Below, piece after piece: positions 47,653-59,112 of a stretch of 64,000 nt of DNA. The position numbers and the translations under genes are program-made. How positions within the stretch are numbered: the stretch's first letter is position 1; every line of letters begins with the position of its first letter. Origin of the DNA: Paramoeba atlantica (lineage: Eukaryota > Discosea); the NCBI GenBank assembly GCA_977017575.1, contig CDRNVI010000021.1, positions 372,001-436,000 of the forward strand, written 5' to 3'. The notes below the pieces were generated by a model, which was not told where the DNA came from, did no database searches, and saw nothing but the letters and a program-made list of their open reading frames with translations.

Positions 47653-49338
47653 ATGCAAACGGCACTTGCACCGGCACCCCAACAGAAGGCACAAACGATT
47701 CTCGGGATTAATGGAGTTCGTACCACAGGGGAAGACGTGCGTGAGGAAAATGTTACTGCTGCCCTTGCAGTGGCAAACCTTGTACGCAGCTCATTGGGTC
47801 CTGTGGGACTGGACAAGATGTTAGTGGATGAAGTTGGGGAGGTGACCGTGACGAACGACGGTGCTACGTTGCTACGCAAAATGGAAGTCGAGCACCCTGC
47901 AGGTTGCATGCTGGTTGAATTAGCAAAACAGCAAGATGAGGAAGTGGGAGACGGAACAACGAGCGTCGTGCTTTTAGCAGCTGAACTCTTGCGCAACGCT
48001 CAGAGTCTTATTCGTCATCATATACATCCGACAAGCATTATAACGGGATACAAGATAGCAATGCGAGAATCCATACGAATCATTACGGAAAAATTATGTA
48101 CTCCTATCAAAGCTGAAAATAAAGAACTTTTGTTGAGCATAGCACATACTTCCCTTGCATCTAAAATTTTGGGACATGCTGATCCAAACGTTTTCGCGCA
48201 CATCGTTGTTGACGCAGTGACATCGGTACGTACTGTAGATGAGGATACTGGCGACTTGAAGTTTCCCAGAAAGGCCATCGGTATATTAAAACAACATGGC
48301 AAGTCTCTGACGGAGAGTACTTTAATTCGTGGATACGCTCTTAGCGGCAGCCGCGTTTCTCAAGGGATGCCAACTCGAGTGAGTACGGCACGACTAGCCC
48401 TTCTTGACTTTGATTTACGTGCCGTGAAACTTCGACTTGGCATTTCAGCCACTATTCACGATCCCTCCAAGGCCGAGGATATGCGGCGACGAGAGTTAGA
48501 TATTACGCGAGAGCGGGTACGAAAGATACTTGCGTCAGGTGCAAACGTAATCCTAACTTCTTGTGGAATGGAGGACGCAATCCAAAAGATTCTAGTCGAC
48601 GCCGGGGCCATGGGGCTACGTCGTGTACCCAAGGAAGACCTGCGACGCATCGCGCGAGTGACAGGAGCAAAAATTTGTACGACAATGTGTGATCTCGAGG
48701 GGGGGGAAACATTTAGCTCTAGTGATCTTGGAACCGCCGCCTCGGTTTCCGAAATACGCTTCGGGGAGGACGAATGTGTGGTGATCGAGGGAACTACTGG
48801 GTGTGCTGCAGCTTCCATTCTACTTCGTGGATCCTCATCGCTCACACTTGATGAAGGCGAAAGGGCACTGAACGACGCACTTTGTGTAGTGTCGAAGGCG
48901 TTAGAAACCGGATCCGTGGTAGCAGGCGGCGGTGCTGTAGAGGGATATCTCCATGGCTACCTTGAAGCATTCGCTCAAAGTCTCAATTCTCGCGAGCAAA
49001 TAGCCATCGCTTCTTTTGCGGAAGCACTGTTGATTATTCCCAAACAACTGGCCTTGAATGCCGCACTTGATGCCCCGGATCTTGTAGCAAAACTTAGAAC
49101 TCAACATGCCATTGCCTTCGAACCAGTACAAACTCCATCATCGAAATCTATGCACAGCGGGCTCGATCTCCAGGGAAATTGTTTGCGAAACAATATGCAG
49201 GCTGGGGTAGTAGAGCCTCGTGCGTCGAAGATAAAAGCCCTTCAGCTCGCTACTGAGGCCGCCGTAACAATTTTGCGCATAGACGATTGTGTGCGTCTGA
49301 ACCCTCCACCTGAACCCGAGGATCCAAGACGAAGATAA
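47653..49338 (+). CDS. CCT1: CCT1/TCP-1 alpha chaperonin subunit
   Basis: Subunit alpha of the cytosolic TRiC/CCT chaperonin that folds actin and tubulin. The 561-residue length is normal. Group II ATP motifs are TNDGATLL (67-74) and GDGTTSVV (99-106), and the opening GVRTTGEDVREENVTAALAV matches alpha subunits. VVAGGGAVEGYL is the conserved late motif. DDCVRLNPPPEPEDPR closes the protein, where other alpha subunits have IDDLIKLNPE. The assignment as alpha rather than another CCT subunit rests on the N-terminal stretch and this ending. Confidence 0.92.
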   Translation: MQTALAPAPQQKAQTILGINGVRTTGEDVREENVTAALAVANLVRSSLGPVGLDKMLVDEVGEVTVTNDGATLLRKMEVEHPAGCMLVELAKQQDEEVGDGTTSVVLLAAELLRNAQSLIRHHIHPTSIITGYKIAMRESIRIITEKLCTPIKAENKELLLSIAHTSLASKILGHADPNVFAHIVVDAVTSVRTVDEDTGDLKFPRKAIGILKQHGKSLTESTLIRGYALSGSRVSQGMPTRVSTARLALLDFDLRAVKLRLGISATIHDPSKAEDMRRRELDITRERVRKILASGANVILTSCGMEDAIQKILVDAGAMGLRRVPKEDLRRIARVTGAKICTTMCDLEGGETFSSSDLGTAASVSEIRFGEDECVVIEGTTGCAAASILLRGSSSLTLDEGERALNDALCVVSKALETGSVVAGGGAVEGYLHGYLEAFAQSLNSREQIAIASFAEALLIIPKQLALNAALDAPDLVAKLRTQHAIAFEPVQTPSSKSMHSGLDLQGNCLRNNMQAGVVEPRASKIKALQLATEAAVTILRIDDCVRLNPPPEPEDPRRR

Positions 49339-49767
49339 ACTCCAATTCTGAGCAACTGGGCATTATTGCTAATAAGACAACTTACAACATGAGACCAGAC
49401 CTACTATAGAAATTTACCTCCATACTCAAAGATCACACGTAGCAACAAATAAAAAGCAAGCCACCGGATCAAAAGAATGCAAAGAATTCTCTTTCAAAAA
49501 AAAATCGAATACTCAAGTTCATTCATTTACCTTACTATTTCACCGATAAATCATTTTTTAAATGCCTACATGCACTCGGCATAGATTCCTTTCATTTATA
49601 ACACCTTTTCAGGATAATTCAGTAACAAATCTATAAATCGGGGAAATCAATCGAACGACTGGCGTTGCAACAATACAAACATCAAACAGTGATTAACAAA
49701 CAGCAATCCAACAACTCATTTATCGTCCAATGTATTCTGTAAATTCGTATTCCTTTTTTCTATAACC
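49339..49767 (+). other. Unique leader upstream of the histone array
   Basis: This 429-bp stretch precedes the first H2A and is unlike the H4-H2A spacer inside the array, apart from a CT-rich run (TTCCTTTTTTCTATAACC) before the ATG. It marks the left edge of the array. Confidence 0.6.
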
Positions 49768-50157
49768 ATGGCTACCCCGAAGAGCAGCAAGAAGGCGAAG
49801 AGCAGCCAGAAGAGCCGTGGCGCGAAGACGGGTCTGATCTTTCCCGTGGGCCGCATCGGCTCCATGCTCCGCCGTGGACGCTACACCAAGCGTGTGGCCT
49901 CCGCCGCCCCGGTGTACCTCGCCGCTGTGTTGGAGTACCTCACTGCCGAGCTTCTCGAGCTCTCCGGTAAGGTTGCGGGCCAGCACCACAAGAAGCGTAT
50001 TACCCCTCGTGCCGTCACACTCGCCGTCCGTCACGACGAGGAGCTTTCTCAGCTGCTAAGCAACGTCACCTTCACTCAGGGCGGCGTACTTCCCAACCTT
50101 CACGACATGCTCAAGAAGAAGAAGGCATCCCGCAAGGCGAGCAGCCAACAGGTGTAA
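49768..50157 (+). CDS. H2A: Histone H2A, copy 1 (short tail variant)
   Basis: The 129-residue H2A has [20 protein letters not shown] and the acidic-patch helix [14 protein letters not shown]. It is kinetoplastid-like in [17 protein letters not shown]. This copy lacks three N-terminal residues (TKS-type, 9 nt) present in all other copies, and has a different upstream region. The start gives [11 protein letters not shown], as in the other copies. Confidence 0.97.
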   Translation: MATPKSSKKAKSSQKSRGAKTGLIFPVGRIGSMLRRGRYTKRVASAAPVYLAAVLEYLTAELLELSGKVAGQHHKKRITPRAVTLAVRHDEELSQLLSNVTFTQGGVLPNLHDMLKKKKASRKASSQQV

Positions 50158-50232
50158 GGTGCAATGAGTGCGTTATAATACGTTGGCCCGCGTCACGTCA
50201 CACAATCGGTACCCTTGTGAAATCCTTCTACC

Positions 50233-50259
50233 ATGGTGCTTCCCTTTCTTATGCACCAT
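50233..50259 (+). promoter_or_regulatory. H2A 3' UTR hairpin with 13-nt loop
   Basis: Stem ATGGTGC / GCACCAT with loop TTCCCTTTCTTAT, about 75 nt after the stop. Copies lie at 53000, 55767, 58534 and 61302; there an outer CTAG pair extends the stem across a C-C mismatch. Confidence 0.55.
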
Positions 50260-50484
50260 CCTAGGCATGTATTGACATGTACCTTGGCTCAGTAGAGCTA
50301 CATTTTGTGAAGTTTCGGCAGATGCAATCAACGACATTGCGCACATCATACTAGGATACTGGTGGAGTATCGCGTGGGTGATACTTACCACGGTTCTCAA
50401 TACATGTAAAACTTAAACCGTTCATTACGTAACCTCAATTCTTCGCCCTTATCCTTCTTTTTCTCCTACTCTACTTTATAACAC

Positions 50485-50811
50485 ATGGCGAAAGCAGCTA
50501 AAGTCGCAAAGAAGAGCTCTGGTCACCGCAAGTCCAAGAAGACGTTCAACACCTACATCTACCGCACCCTGAAGCAGATCCACAAAAACGTGGGATTCAG
50601 CAGCAAAGGGATCAAAGTTGTGAACTCTTTCGTGCGAGACATCTTTGAGCGCCTTGCCGTCGAGGCAGCCTCCCTCACGCGCTTCAACAAGACCAAAACG
50701 TTGACTTCCCGCGAAGTACAAACCGCAGTGCGCCTGACTCTTCCCGCGGAGCTCGCAAAGCACGCAATGGCTGAGGGAACGAAGGCTGTCGCCAAGTTGG
50801 CCTCCCACTAA
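50485..50811 (+). CDS. H2B: Histone H2B, copy 1
   Basis: The 108-residue H2B has a short basic tail ([19 protein letters not shown]), then [20 protein letters not shown] and the ending [20 protein letters not shown], close to kinetoplastid H2B. This copy has Arg in [11 protein letters not shown], where all the others have Gln. A hairpin ATGCT..TGGT-TCG-ACCA..AGCAT begins at the stop codon (50811-50837). Confidence 0.97.
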   Translation: MAKAAKVAKKSSGHRKSKKTFNTYIYRTLKQIHKNVGFSSKGIKVVNSFVRDIFERLAVEAASLTRFNKTKTLTSREVQTAVRLTLPAELAKHAMAEGTKAVAKLASH

Positions 50812-51136
50812 ATGCTGTGTGGTTCGACCAGGTAGCATGCAGAGGTGCAGCATCCGATCGTCATGAACTTTGTTGTAAAAAATGTTATTCAAACGTACAA
50901 AGCCGTCGTGTTCACTATTAAGGTATACTTAGCAGTGAGTTTCATTCTGTGACGGACAAGTACGATTTACACTATATTCATGACATTATGAGAATGTATG
51001 CATGCACCGGCTCCATCTTATGTGAGGTACATTCTTGATATTGCTCGCCCCTCTTTTCAAAATTTATTGTGACAAACCGAAAAAACGTGTTCTATTGAAA
51101 ACCAGACATTTTTACTATCTATCCTCATTTTCACTC

Positions 51137-51565
51137 ATGGCTCGCACCAAGGAATCGTCTCGTAAATCTACGGGGAAGGTACCACGCGCCGGTCTCGTCT
51201 CCAAAGGCAAGAAGACAAGCTCTTCCAAGGCGAAGAAAGCGTCCAGCGGCTCCAGTGGCACCAAGAAGCCCCACCGCTTTCGCCCGGGGACCGTCGCCCT
51301 CCGTGACATCAAAAAGTACCAGAAGGGCACTGAACTTCTCCTCCGCAAGCTTCCCTTCCAGCGTCTGGTCCGTGAGATTGCTCTCAGCGGCAAAGATGGT
51401 CTGCGTTTCCAAGCCAGCGCCGTCCTCGCCATGCAGGAGGCAACGGAGGCCCACATGGTCAACTTGTTCGCTGACACCTGTCTGTGCGCTATCCACGGTC
51501 GCCGGGTAACCATCATGCCGAAGGACGTCCAGCTCGCCCGCCGTCTCCGCGGCGAACGCTTCTAA
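51137..51565 (+). CDS. H3: Histone H3, copy 1
   Basis: The 142-codon gene encodes an H3 with a canonical core ([52 protein letters not shown]). The tail [16 protein letters not shown] keeps K4, K9 and S10 of ordinary H3, but the K14 region is one Gly shorter, and the K27 ARKS motif is replaced by a longer Ser/Lys stretch ([15 protein letters not shown]). The frame upstream opens at TTG; the ATG at 51137 gives the standard MART start. Confidence 0.97.
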   Translation: MARTKESSRKSTGKVPRAGLVSKGKKTSSSKAKKASSGSSGTKKPHRFRPGTVALRDIKKYQKGTELLLRKLPFQRLVREIALSGKDGLRFQASAVLAMQEATEAHMVNLFADTCLCAIHGRRVTIMPKDVQLARRLRGERF

Positions 51566-51632
51566 GCGTTTGTGAAATCCATTGAGTTCGGGAAGCCTCG
51601 CATACCCACTACGACAGCAACGATCTGAGGTT

Positions 51633-51663
51633 CTTTGTGCATTTCCTTCATTTTTGCACAAAG
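51633..51663 (+). promoter_or_regulatory. H3 3' UTR hairpin with 13-nt loop
   Basis: Perfect 9-bp stem CTTTGTGCA / TGCACAAAG with loop TTTCCTTCATTTT, about 70 nt after the stop. It is conserved in every unit. The loop length and pyrimidine content match the H2A hairpin. Confidence 0.6.
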
Positions 51664-51899
51664 CCTTAATATGCTTTCTATGACATTAATGTTATTTGTA
51701 GTATCGGGTATAGGATGAATGCTTCACCTCCCATTCCCTCAACATAGACCACAGCGGCGTCGTGGGGCAAAACACACGCACACTGTGTGCGACGCTCCAC
51801 AAACGAAATGGTTGTGTATTATGACGGATCTTGGCGCTCGTACGTAGTTTCTTTTTATCGTACTTTAGATTTTTTCATCTTACTTCCTATTCATTTCAA

Positions 51900-52208
51900 A
51901 TGGCGAAAGGCAAGAAATCTGGTGATGCTAAGGGCGCACACGGCACGAAACGCCAAAAGAAGGCATTGAAGGACAACATCCGCGGAATCACAAAGCCCGC
52001 AATTCGCCGCCTTGCGCGCCGTGGTGGTGTCAAGCGCATCAGCGGAATCATGTACGAAGAGGTCCGTGGGATCCTCAAGTCTTTCGTGGAGGGCGTTGTC
52101 CGTGACAGCGTGACGTACACTGAGCACAGCAAGCGCCAGACGGTCACTGCTCTCGACGTCGTGTACGCTCTCCGCAAGCGTGGACGCATGTTGTACGGAT
52201 ACGCATAA
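51900..52208 (+). CDS. H4: Histone H4, copy 1
   Basis: The 102-residue H4 begins [20 protein letters not shown] and ends RGRMLYGYA, both close to kinetoplastid H4 (MAKGKRSADAKG, ILYGYA). The core [20 protein letters not shown] and [19 protein letters not shown] is otherwise conserved. A weaker stem GTATGA / TCATAC lies at 52315-52348. The frame upstream opens at TTG; the ATG is 51900. Confidence 0.97.
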   Translation: MAKGKKSGDAKGAHGTKRQKKALKDNIRGITKPAIRRLARRGGVKRISGIMYEEVRGILKSFVEGVVRDSVTYTEHSKRQTVTALDVVYALRKRGRMLYGYA

Positions 52209-52528
52209 GGATGACACTGAACACATGTTGATGCAACGGGTCTGAATCTCCACAAGGGTAATCGTCGGGTTCTCTCTCTGTCCCCGTGAATCATTTCTGT
52301 GCGCATTTTCTTTCGTATGAGTCTTGAGTTGCTTCTCTGGTATCATACTAGCGCTTGAAACATTCCGCCGTTTGGAGAAAACAATTGACCTATGAATCAA
52401 CTCTTCGTAAGAAAACTATAATGTGCTCATAAGCAATACATCACGTCTTCTTTGTCCATTCACTCATTCGTAACAACTACTATTTTTTGAAAGAACTCTT
52501 ATTACTTTTCTCTCTTATTCCTATCACT

Positions 52529-52927
52529 ATGGCTACCCCGAAGAGCAGCAAGAAGGCGAAGAGCACCAAGAGCAGCCAGAAGAGCCGTGGCGCGAAGACG
52601 GGTCTGATCTTTCCCGTGGGCCGCATCGGCTCCATGCTCCGCCGTGGACGCTACACCAAGCGTGTGGCCTCCGCCGCCCCGGTGTACCTCGCCGCTGTGT
52701 TGGAGTACCTCACTGCCGAGCTTCTCGAGCTCTCCGGTAAGGTTGCGGGCCAGCACCACAAGAAGCGTATTACCCCTCGTGCCGTCACACTCGCCGTCCG
52801 TCACGACGAGGAGCTTTCTCAGCTGCTAAGCAACGTCACCTTCACTCAGGGCGGCGTACTTCCCAACCTTCACGACATGCTCAAGAAGAAGAAGGCATCC
52901 CGCAAGGCGAGCAGCCAACAGGTGTAA
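52529..52927 (+). CDS. H2A: Histone H2A, copy 2
   Basis: 132-residue form with [12 protein letters not shown] in the tail, identical in copies 2 to 6. It is preceded by the array-internal CT-rich leader ending CTATCACT. Confidence 0.97.
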   Translation: MATPKSSKKAKSTKSSQKSRGAKTGLIFPVGRIGSMLRRGRYTKRVASAAPVYLAAVLEYLTAELLELSGKVAGQHHKKRITPRAVTLAVRHDEELSQLLSNVTFTQGGVLPNLHDMLKKKKASRKASSQQV

Positions 52928-53251
52928 GGTGCAATGAGTGCGTTATAATACGTCCCGCGTCACGTCACACAATCGGTACCCTTGTGAGATCCTTCTAGCA
53001 TGGTGCTTCCCTTTCTTATGCACCATCCTAGGCATGTATTGACATGTACCTTGGCTCAGTAGAGCTACATTTTGTGAAGTTTCGGCGGATGCAATCAACG
53101 ACATTGCGCACATCATACTAGGATACTGGTGGAGTATCGCGTGGGTGATACTTACCACGGTTCTCAATACATGTAAAACTTAAACCGTTCATTACGTAAC
53201 CTCAATTCTTCGCCCTTATCCTTCTTTTTCTCCTACTCTACTTTATAACAC

Positions 53252-53578
53252 ATGGCGAAAGCAGCTAAAGTCGCAAAGAAGAGCTCTGGTCACCGCAAGT
53301 CCAAGAAGACCTTCAACACCTACATCTACCGCACCCTGAAGCAGATCCACAAAAACGTGGGATTCAGCAGCAAAGGGATCAAAGTTGTGAACTCTTTCGT
53401 GCAAGACATCTTTGAGCGCCTTGCCGTCGAGGCAGCCTCCCTCACGCGCTTCAACAAGACCAAAACGTTGACTTCCCGCGAAGTACAAACCGCAGTGCGC
53501 CTGACTCTTCCCGCGGAGCTCGCAAAGCACGCAATGGCTGAGGGAACGAAGGCTGTCGCCAAGTTGGCCTCCCACTAA
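53252..53578 (+). CDS. H2B: Histone H2B, copy 2
   Basis: 108 residues, with Gln in [11 protein letters not shown]. Otherwise the same protein as copy 1. Confidence 0.97.
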   Translation: MAKAAKVAKKSSGHRKSKKTFNTYIYRTLKQIHKNVGFSSKGIKVVNSFVQDIFERLAVEAASLTRFNKTKTLTSREVQTAVRLTLPAELAKHAMAEGTKAVAKLASH

Positions 53579-53903
53579 ATGCTGTGTGGTTCGACCAGGT
53601 AGCATGCAGAGGTGCAGCATGCCATCGTCATGAACTTTGTTGTAAAAAATGTTATTCGAACGTACAAAGCCGTCGTGTTCACTATTAAGGTATACTTAGC
53701 AGTGAGTTTCATTCTGTGACGGACAAGTACGATTTACACTATATTCATGACATTATGAGAATGTATGCATGCACCGGCTCCATCTTATGTGAGGTACATT
53801 CTTGATATTGCTCGCCCCTCTTTTCAAAATTTATTGTGACAAACCGAAAAAACGTGTTCTATTGAAAACCAGACACTTTTACTATCTATCCTCATTTTCA
53901 CTC

Positions 53904-54332
53904 ATGGCTCGCACCAAGGAATCGTCTCGTAAATCTACGGGGAAGGTACCACGCGCCGGTCTCGTCTCCAAAGGCAAGAAGACAAGCTCTTCCAAGGCGA
54001 AGAAAGCGTCCAGCGGCTCCAGTGGCACCAAGAAGCCCCACCGCTTTCGCCCGGGGACCGTCGCCCTCCGTGACATCAAAAAGTACCAGAAGGGCACTGA
54101 ACTTCTCCTCCGCAAGCTTCCCTTCCAGCGTCTGGTCCGTGAGATTGCTCTCAGCGGCAAAGATGGTCTGCGTTTCCAAGCCAGCGCCGTCCTCGCCATG
54201 CAGGAGGCAACGGAGGCCCACATGGTCAACTTGTTCGCTGACACCTGTCTGTGCGCTATCCACGGTCGCCGGGTAACCATCATGCCGAAGGACGTCCAGC
54301 TCGCCCGCCGTCTCCGCGGCGAACGCTTCTAA
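53904..54332 (+). CDS. H3: Histone H3, copy 2
   Basis: Same protein as copy 1. The 3' hairpin with 13-nt loop is present downstream. Confidence 0.97.
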   Translation: MARTKESSRKSTGKVPRAGLVSKGKKTSSSKAKKASSGSSGTKKPHRFRPGTVALRDIKKYQKGTELLLRKLPFQRLVREIALSGKDGLRFQASAVLAMQEATEAHMVNLFADTCLCAIHGRRVTIMPKDVQLARRLRGERF

Positions 54333-54666
54333 GCGTTTGTGAAATCCATTGAGTTCGGGAAGCCTCGCATACCCACTACGACAGCAACGATCTGAGGTTC
54401 TTTGTGCATTTCCTTCATTTTTGCACAAAGCCTTAATATGCTTTCTATGACATTAATGTTATTTGTAGTATCGGGTATAGAATGAATGCTTCACCTCCCA
54501 TTCCCTCAACATAGACCACAGCGGCGTCGTGGGGCAAAACACACGCACACTGTGTGCGACGCTCCACAAACGAAATGGTTGTGTATTATGACGGATCTTG
54601 GCGCTCGTACGTAGTTTCTTTTTATCGTACTTTAGATTTTTTCATCTTACTTCCTATTCATTTCAA

Positions 54667-54975
54667 ATGGCGAAAGGCAAGAAATCTGGTGATGCTAAGG
54701 GCGCACACGGCACGAAACGCCAAAAGAAGGCATTGAAGGACAACATCCGCGGAATCACAAAGCCCGCAATTCGCCGCCTTGCGCGCCGTGGTGGTGTCAA
54801 GCGCATCAGCGGAATCATGTACGAAGAGGTCCGTGGGATCCTCAAGTCTTTCGTGGAGGGCGTTGTCCGTGACAGCGTGACGTACACTGAGCACAGCAAG
54901 CGCCAGACGGTCACTGCTCTCGACGTCGTGTACGCTCTCCGCAAGCGTGGACGCATGTTGTACGGATACGCATAA
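54667..54975 (+). CDS. H4: Histone H4, copy 2
   Basis: Same protein as copy 1, with an identical leader upstream. Confidence 0.97.
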   Translation: MAKGKKSGDAKGAHGTKRQKKALKDNIRGITKPAIRRLARRGGVKRISGIMYEEVRGILKSFVEGVVRDSVTYTEHSKRQTVTALDVVYALRKRGRMLYGYA

Positions 54976-55295
54976 GGATGACACTGAACACATGTTGATG
55001 CAACGGGTCTGAATCTCCACAAGGGTAATCGTCGGGTTCTCTCTCTGTCCCCGTGAATCATTTCTGTGCGCATTTTCTTTCGTATGAGTCTTGAGTTGCT
55101 TCTCTGGTATCATACTAGCGCTTGAAACATTCCGCCGTTTGGAGAAAACAATTGACCTATGAATCAACTCTTCGTAAGAAAACTATAATGTGCTCATAAG
55201 CAATACATCACGTCTTCTTTGTCCATTCACTCATTCGTAACAACTACTATTTTTTGAAAGAACTCTTATTACTTTTCTCTCTTATTCCTATCACT

Positions 55296-55694
55296 ATGGC
55301 TACCCCGAAGAGCAGCAAGAAGGCGAAGAGCACCAAGAGCAGCCAGAAGAGCCGTGGCGCGAAGACGGGTCTGATCTTTCCCGTGGGCCGCATCGGCTCC
55401 ATGCTCCGCCGTGGACGCTACACCAAGCGTGTGGCCTCCGCCGCCCCGGTGTACCTCGCCGCTGTGTTGGAGTACCTCACTGCCGAGCTTCTCGAGCTCT
55501 CCGGTAAGGTTGCGGGCCAGCACCACAAGAAGCGTATTACCCCTCGTGCCGTCACACTCGCCGTCCGTCACGACGAGGAGCTTTCTCAGCTGCTAAGCAA
55601 CGTCACCTTCACTCAGGGCGGCGTACTTCCCAACCTTCACGACATGCTCAAGAAGAAGAAGGCATCCCGCAAGGCGAGCAGCCAACAGGTGTAA
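55296..55694 (+). CDS. H2A: Histone H2A, copy 3
   Basis: 132-residue form, same as copy 2. Confidence 0.97.
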   Translation: MATPKSSKKAKSTKSSQKSRGAKTGLIFPVGRIGSMLRRGRYTKRVASAAPVYLAAVLEYLTAELLELSGKVAGQHHKKRITPRAVTLAVRHDEELSQLLSNVTFTQGGVLPNLHDMLKKKKASRKASSQQV

Positions 55695-56018
55695 GGTGCA
55701 ATGAGTGCGTTATAATACGTCCCGCGTCACGTCACACAATCGGTACCCTTGTGAGATCCTTCTAGCATGGTGCTTCCCTTTCTTATGCACCATCCTAGGC
55801 ATGTATTGACATGTACCTTGGCTCAGTAGAGCTACATTTTGTGAAGTTTCGGCGGATGCAATCAACGACATTGCGCACATCATACTAGGATACTGGTGGA
55901 GTATCGCGTGGGTGATACTTACCACGGTTCTCAATACATGTAAAACTTAAACCGTTCATTACGTAATCTCAATTCTTCGCCCTTATCCTTCTTTTTCTCC
56001 TACTCTACTTTATAACAC

Positions 56019-56345
56019 ATGGCGAAAGCAGCTAAAGTCGCAAAGAAGAGCTCTGGTCACCGCAAGTCCAAGAAGACCTTCAACACCTACATCTACCGCA
56101 CCCTGAAGCAGATCCACAAAAACGTGGGATTCAGCAGCAAAGGGATCAAAGTTGTGAACTCTTTCGTGCAAGACATCTTTGAGCGCCTTGCCGTCGAGGC
56201 AGCCTCCCTCACGCGCTTCAACAAGACCAAAACGTTGACTTCCCGCGAAGTACAAACCGCAGTGCGCCTGACTCTTCCCGCGGAGCTCGCAAAGCACGCA
56301 ATGGCTGAGGGAACGAAGGCTGTCGCCAAGTTGGCCTCCCACTAA
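56019..56345 (+). CDS. H2B: Histone H2B, copy 3
   Basis: Same protein as copy 2. Shares with copy 4 a single-base leader variant (GTAATCTC, against GTAACCTC in copies 1, 2 and 5). Confidence 0.97.
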   Translation: MAKAAKVAKKSSGHRKSKKTFNTYIYRTLKQIHKNVGFSSKGIKVVNSFVQDIFERLAVEAASLTRFNKTKTLTSREVQTAVRLTLPAELAKHAMAEGTKAVAKLASH

Positions 56346-56670
56346 ATGCTGTGTGGTTCGACCAGGTAGCATGCAGAGGTGCAGCATGCCATCGTCATGA
56401 ACTTTGTTGTAAAAAATGTTATTCGAACGTACAAAGCCGTCGTGTTCACTATTAAGGTATACTTAGCAGTGAGTTTCATTCTGTGACGGACAAGTACGAT
56501 TTACACTATATTCATGACATTATGAGAATGTATGCATGCACCGGCTCCATCTTATGTGAGGTACATTCTTGATATTGCTCGCCCCTCTTTTCAAAATTTA
56601 TTGTGACAAACCGAAAAAACGTGTTCTATTGAAAACCAGACACTTTTACTATCTATCCTCATTTTCACTC

Positions 56671-57099
56671 ATGGCTCGCACCAAGGAATCGTCTCGTAAA
56701 TCTACGGGGAAGGTACCACGCGCCGGTCTCGTCTCCAAAGGCAAGAAGACAAGCTCTTCCAAGGCGAAGAAAGCGTCCAGCGGCTCCAGTGGCACCAAGA
56801 AGCCCCACCGCTTTCGCCCGGGGACCGTCGCCCTCCGTGACATCAAAAAGTACCAGAAGGGCACTGAACTTCTCCTCCGCAAGCTTCCCTTCCAGCGTCT
56901 GGTCCGTGAGATTGCTCTCAGCGGCAAAGATGGTCTGCGTTTCCAAGCCAGCGCCGTCCTCGCCATGCAGGAGGCAACGGAGGCCCACATGGTCAACTTG
57001 TTCGCTGACACCTGTCTGTGCGCTATCCACGGTCGCCGGGTAACCATCATGCCGAAGGACGTCCAGCTCGCCCGCCGTCTCCGCGGCGAACGCTTCTAA
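56671..57099 (+). CDS. H3: Histone H3, copy 3
   Basis: Same protein as copy 1. Confidence 0.97.
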   Translation: MARTKESSRKSTGKVPRAGLVSKGKKTSSSKAKKASSGSSGTKKPHRFRPGTVALRDIKKYQKGTELLLRKLPFQRLVREIALSGKDGLRFQASAVLAMQEATEAHMVNLFADTCLCAIHGRRVTIMPKDVQLARRLRGERF

Positions 57100-57433
57100 G
57101 CGTTTGTGAAATCCATTGAGTTCGGGAAGCCTCGCATACCCACTACGACAGCAACGATCTGAGGTTCTTTGTGCATTTCCTTCATTTTTGCACAAAGCCT
57201 TAATATGCTTTCTATGACATTAATGTTATTTGTAGTATCGGGTATAGAATGAATGCTTCACCTCCCATTCCCTCAACATAGACCACAGCGGCGTCGTGGG
57301 GCAAAACACACGCACACTGTGTGCGACGCTCCACAAACGAAATGGTTGTGTATTATGACGGATCTTGGCGCTCGTACGTAGTTTCTTTTTATCGTACTTT
57401 AGATTTTTTCATCTTACTTCCTATTCATTTCAA

Positions 57434-57742
57434 ATGGCGAAAGGCAAGAAATCTGGTGATGCTAAGGGCGCACACGGCACGAAACGCCAAAAGAAGGCAT
57501 TGAAGGACAACATCCGCGGAATCACAAAGCCCGCAATTCGCCGCCTTGCGCGCCGTGGTGGTGTCAAGCGCATCAGCGGAATCATGTACGAAGAGGTCCG
57601 TGGGATCCTCAAGTCTTTCGTGGAGGGCGTTGTCCGTGACAGCGTGACGTACACTGAGCACAGCAAGCGCCAGACGGTCACTGCTCTCGACGTCGTGTAC
57701 GCTCTCCGCAAGCGTGGACGCATGTTGTACGGATACGCATAA
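57434..57742 (+). CDS. H4: Histone H4, copy 3
   Basis: Same protein as copy 1. Confidence 0.97.
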   Translation: MAKGKKSGDAKGAHGTKRQKKALKDNIRGITKPAIRRLARRGGVKRISGIMYEEVRGILKSFVEGVVRDSVTYTEHSKRQTVTALDVVYALRKRGRMLYGYA

Positions 57743-58062
57743 GGATGACACTGAACACATGTTGATGCAACGGGTCTGAATCTCCACAAGGGTAATCGTC
57801 GGGTTCTCTCTCTGTCCCCGTGAATCATTTCTGTGCGCATTTTCTTTCGTATGAGTCTTGAGTTGCTTCTCTGGTATCATACTAGCGCTTGAAACATTCC
57901 GCCGTTTGGAGAAAACAATTGACCTATGAATCAACTCTTCGTAAGAAAACTATAATGTGCTCATAAGCAATACATCACGTCTTCTTTGTCCATTCACTCA
58001 TTCGTAACAACTACTATTTTTTGAAAGAACTCTTATTACTTTTCTCTCTTATTCCTATCACT

Positions 58063-58461
58063 ATGGCTACCCCGAAGAGCAGCAAGAAGGCGAAGAGCAC
58101 CAAGAGCAGCCAGAAGAGCCGTGGCGCGAAGACGGGTCTGATCTTTCCCGTGGGCCGCATCGGCTCCATGCTCCGCCGTGGACGCTACACCAAGCGTGTG
58201 GCCTCCGCCGCCCCGGTGTACCTCGCCGCTGTGTTGGAGTACCTCACTGCCGAGCTTCTCGAGCTCTCCGGTAAGGTTGCGGGCCAGCACCACAAGAAGC
58301 GTATTACCCCTCGTGCCGTCACACTCGCCGTCCGTCACGACGAGGAGCTTTCTCAGCTGCTAAGCAACGTCACCTTCACTCAGGGCGGCGTACTTCCCAA
58401 CCTTCACGACATGCTCAAGAAGAAGAAGGCATCCCGCAAGGCGAGCAGCCAACAGGTGTAA
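58063..58461 (+). CDS. H2A: Histone H2A, copy 4
   Basis: 132-residue form, same as copy 2. Confidence 0.97.
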   Translation: MATPKSSKKAKSTKSSQKSRGAKTGLIFPVGRIGSMLRRGRYTKRVASAAPVYLAAVLEYLTAELLELSGKVAGQHHKKRITPRAVTLAVRHDEELSQLLSNVTFTQGGVLPNLHDMLKKKKASRKASSQQV

Positions 58462-58785
58462 GGTGCAATGAGTGCGTTATAATACGTCCCGCGTCACGTC
58501 ACACAATCGGTACCCTTGTGAGATCCTTCTAGCATGGTGCTTCCCTTTCTTATGCACCATCCTAGGCATGTATTGACATGTACCTTGGCTCAGTAGAGCT
58601 ACATTTTGTGAAGTTTCGGCGGATGCAATCAACGACATTGCGCACATCATACTAGGATACTGGTGGAGTATCGCGTGGGTGATACTTACCACGGTTCTCA
58701 ATACATGTAAAACTTAAACCGTTCATTACGTAATCTCAATTCTTCGCCCTTATCCTTCTTTTTCTCCTACTCTACTTTATAACAC

Positions 58786-59112
58786 ATGGCGAAAGCAGCT
58801 AAAGTCGCAAAGAAGAGCTCTGGTCACCGCAAGTCCAAGAAGACCTTCAACACCTACATCTACCGCACCCTGAAGCAGATCCACAAAAACGTGGGATTCA
58901 GCAGCAAAGGGATCAAAGTTGTGAACTCTTTCGTGCAAGACATCTTTGAGCGCCTTGCCGTCGAGGCAGCCTCCCTCACGCGCTTCAACAAGACCAAAAC
59001 GTTGACTTCCCGCGAAGTACAAACCGCAGTGCGCCTGACTCTTCCCGCGGAGCTCGCAAAGCACGCAATGGCTGAGGGAACGAAGGCTGTCGCCAAGTTG
59101 GCCTCCCACTAA
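58786..59112 (+). CDS. H2B: Histone H2B, copy 4
   Basis: Same protein as copy 2. Its 3' flank (GCAGCATCCGATCG) matches copy 1 rather than copies 2, 3 and 5, a mosaic pattern typical of gene conversion. Confidence 0.97.
   Translation: MAKAAKVAKKSSGHRKSKKTFNTYIYRTLKQIHKNVGFSSKGIKVVNSFVQDIFERLAVEAASLTRFNKTKTLTSREVQTAVRLTLPAELAKHAMAEGTKAVAKLASH

Noticed and set aside
50476-50892. Minus-strand 138-codon frame over H2B
   Set aside because: Antisense shadow of H2B.
51131-51661. Minus-strand frames of 130-176 codons repeated in every H3 and H4 copy
   Set aside because: They run antisense through conserved histone codons and recur only because the array repeats; no independent features.
51747-51752. 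CATAGA motif between H3 and H4 as a cell-cycle element
   Set aside because: Only a 6-base match, to an octamer known from Crithidia; too short to support by itself.
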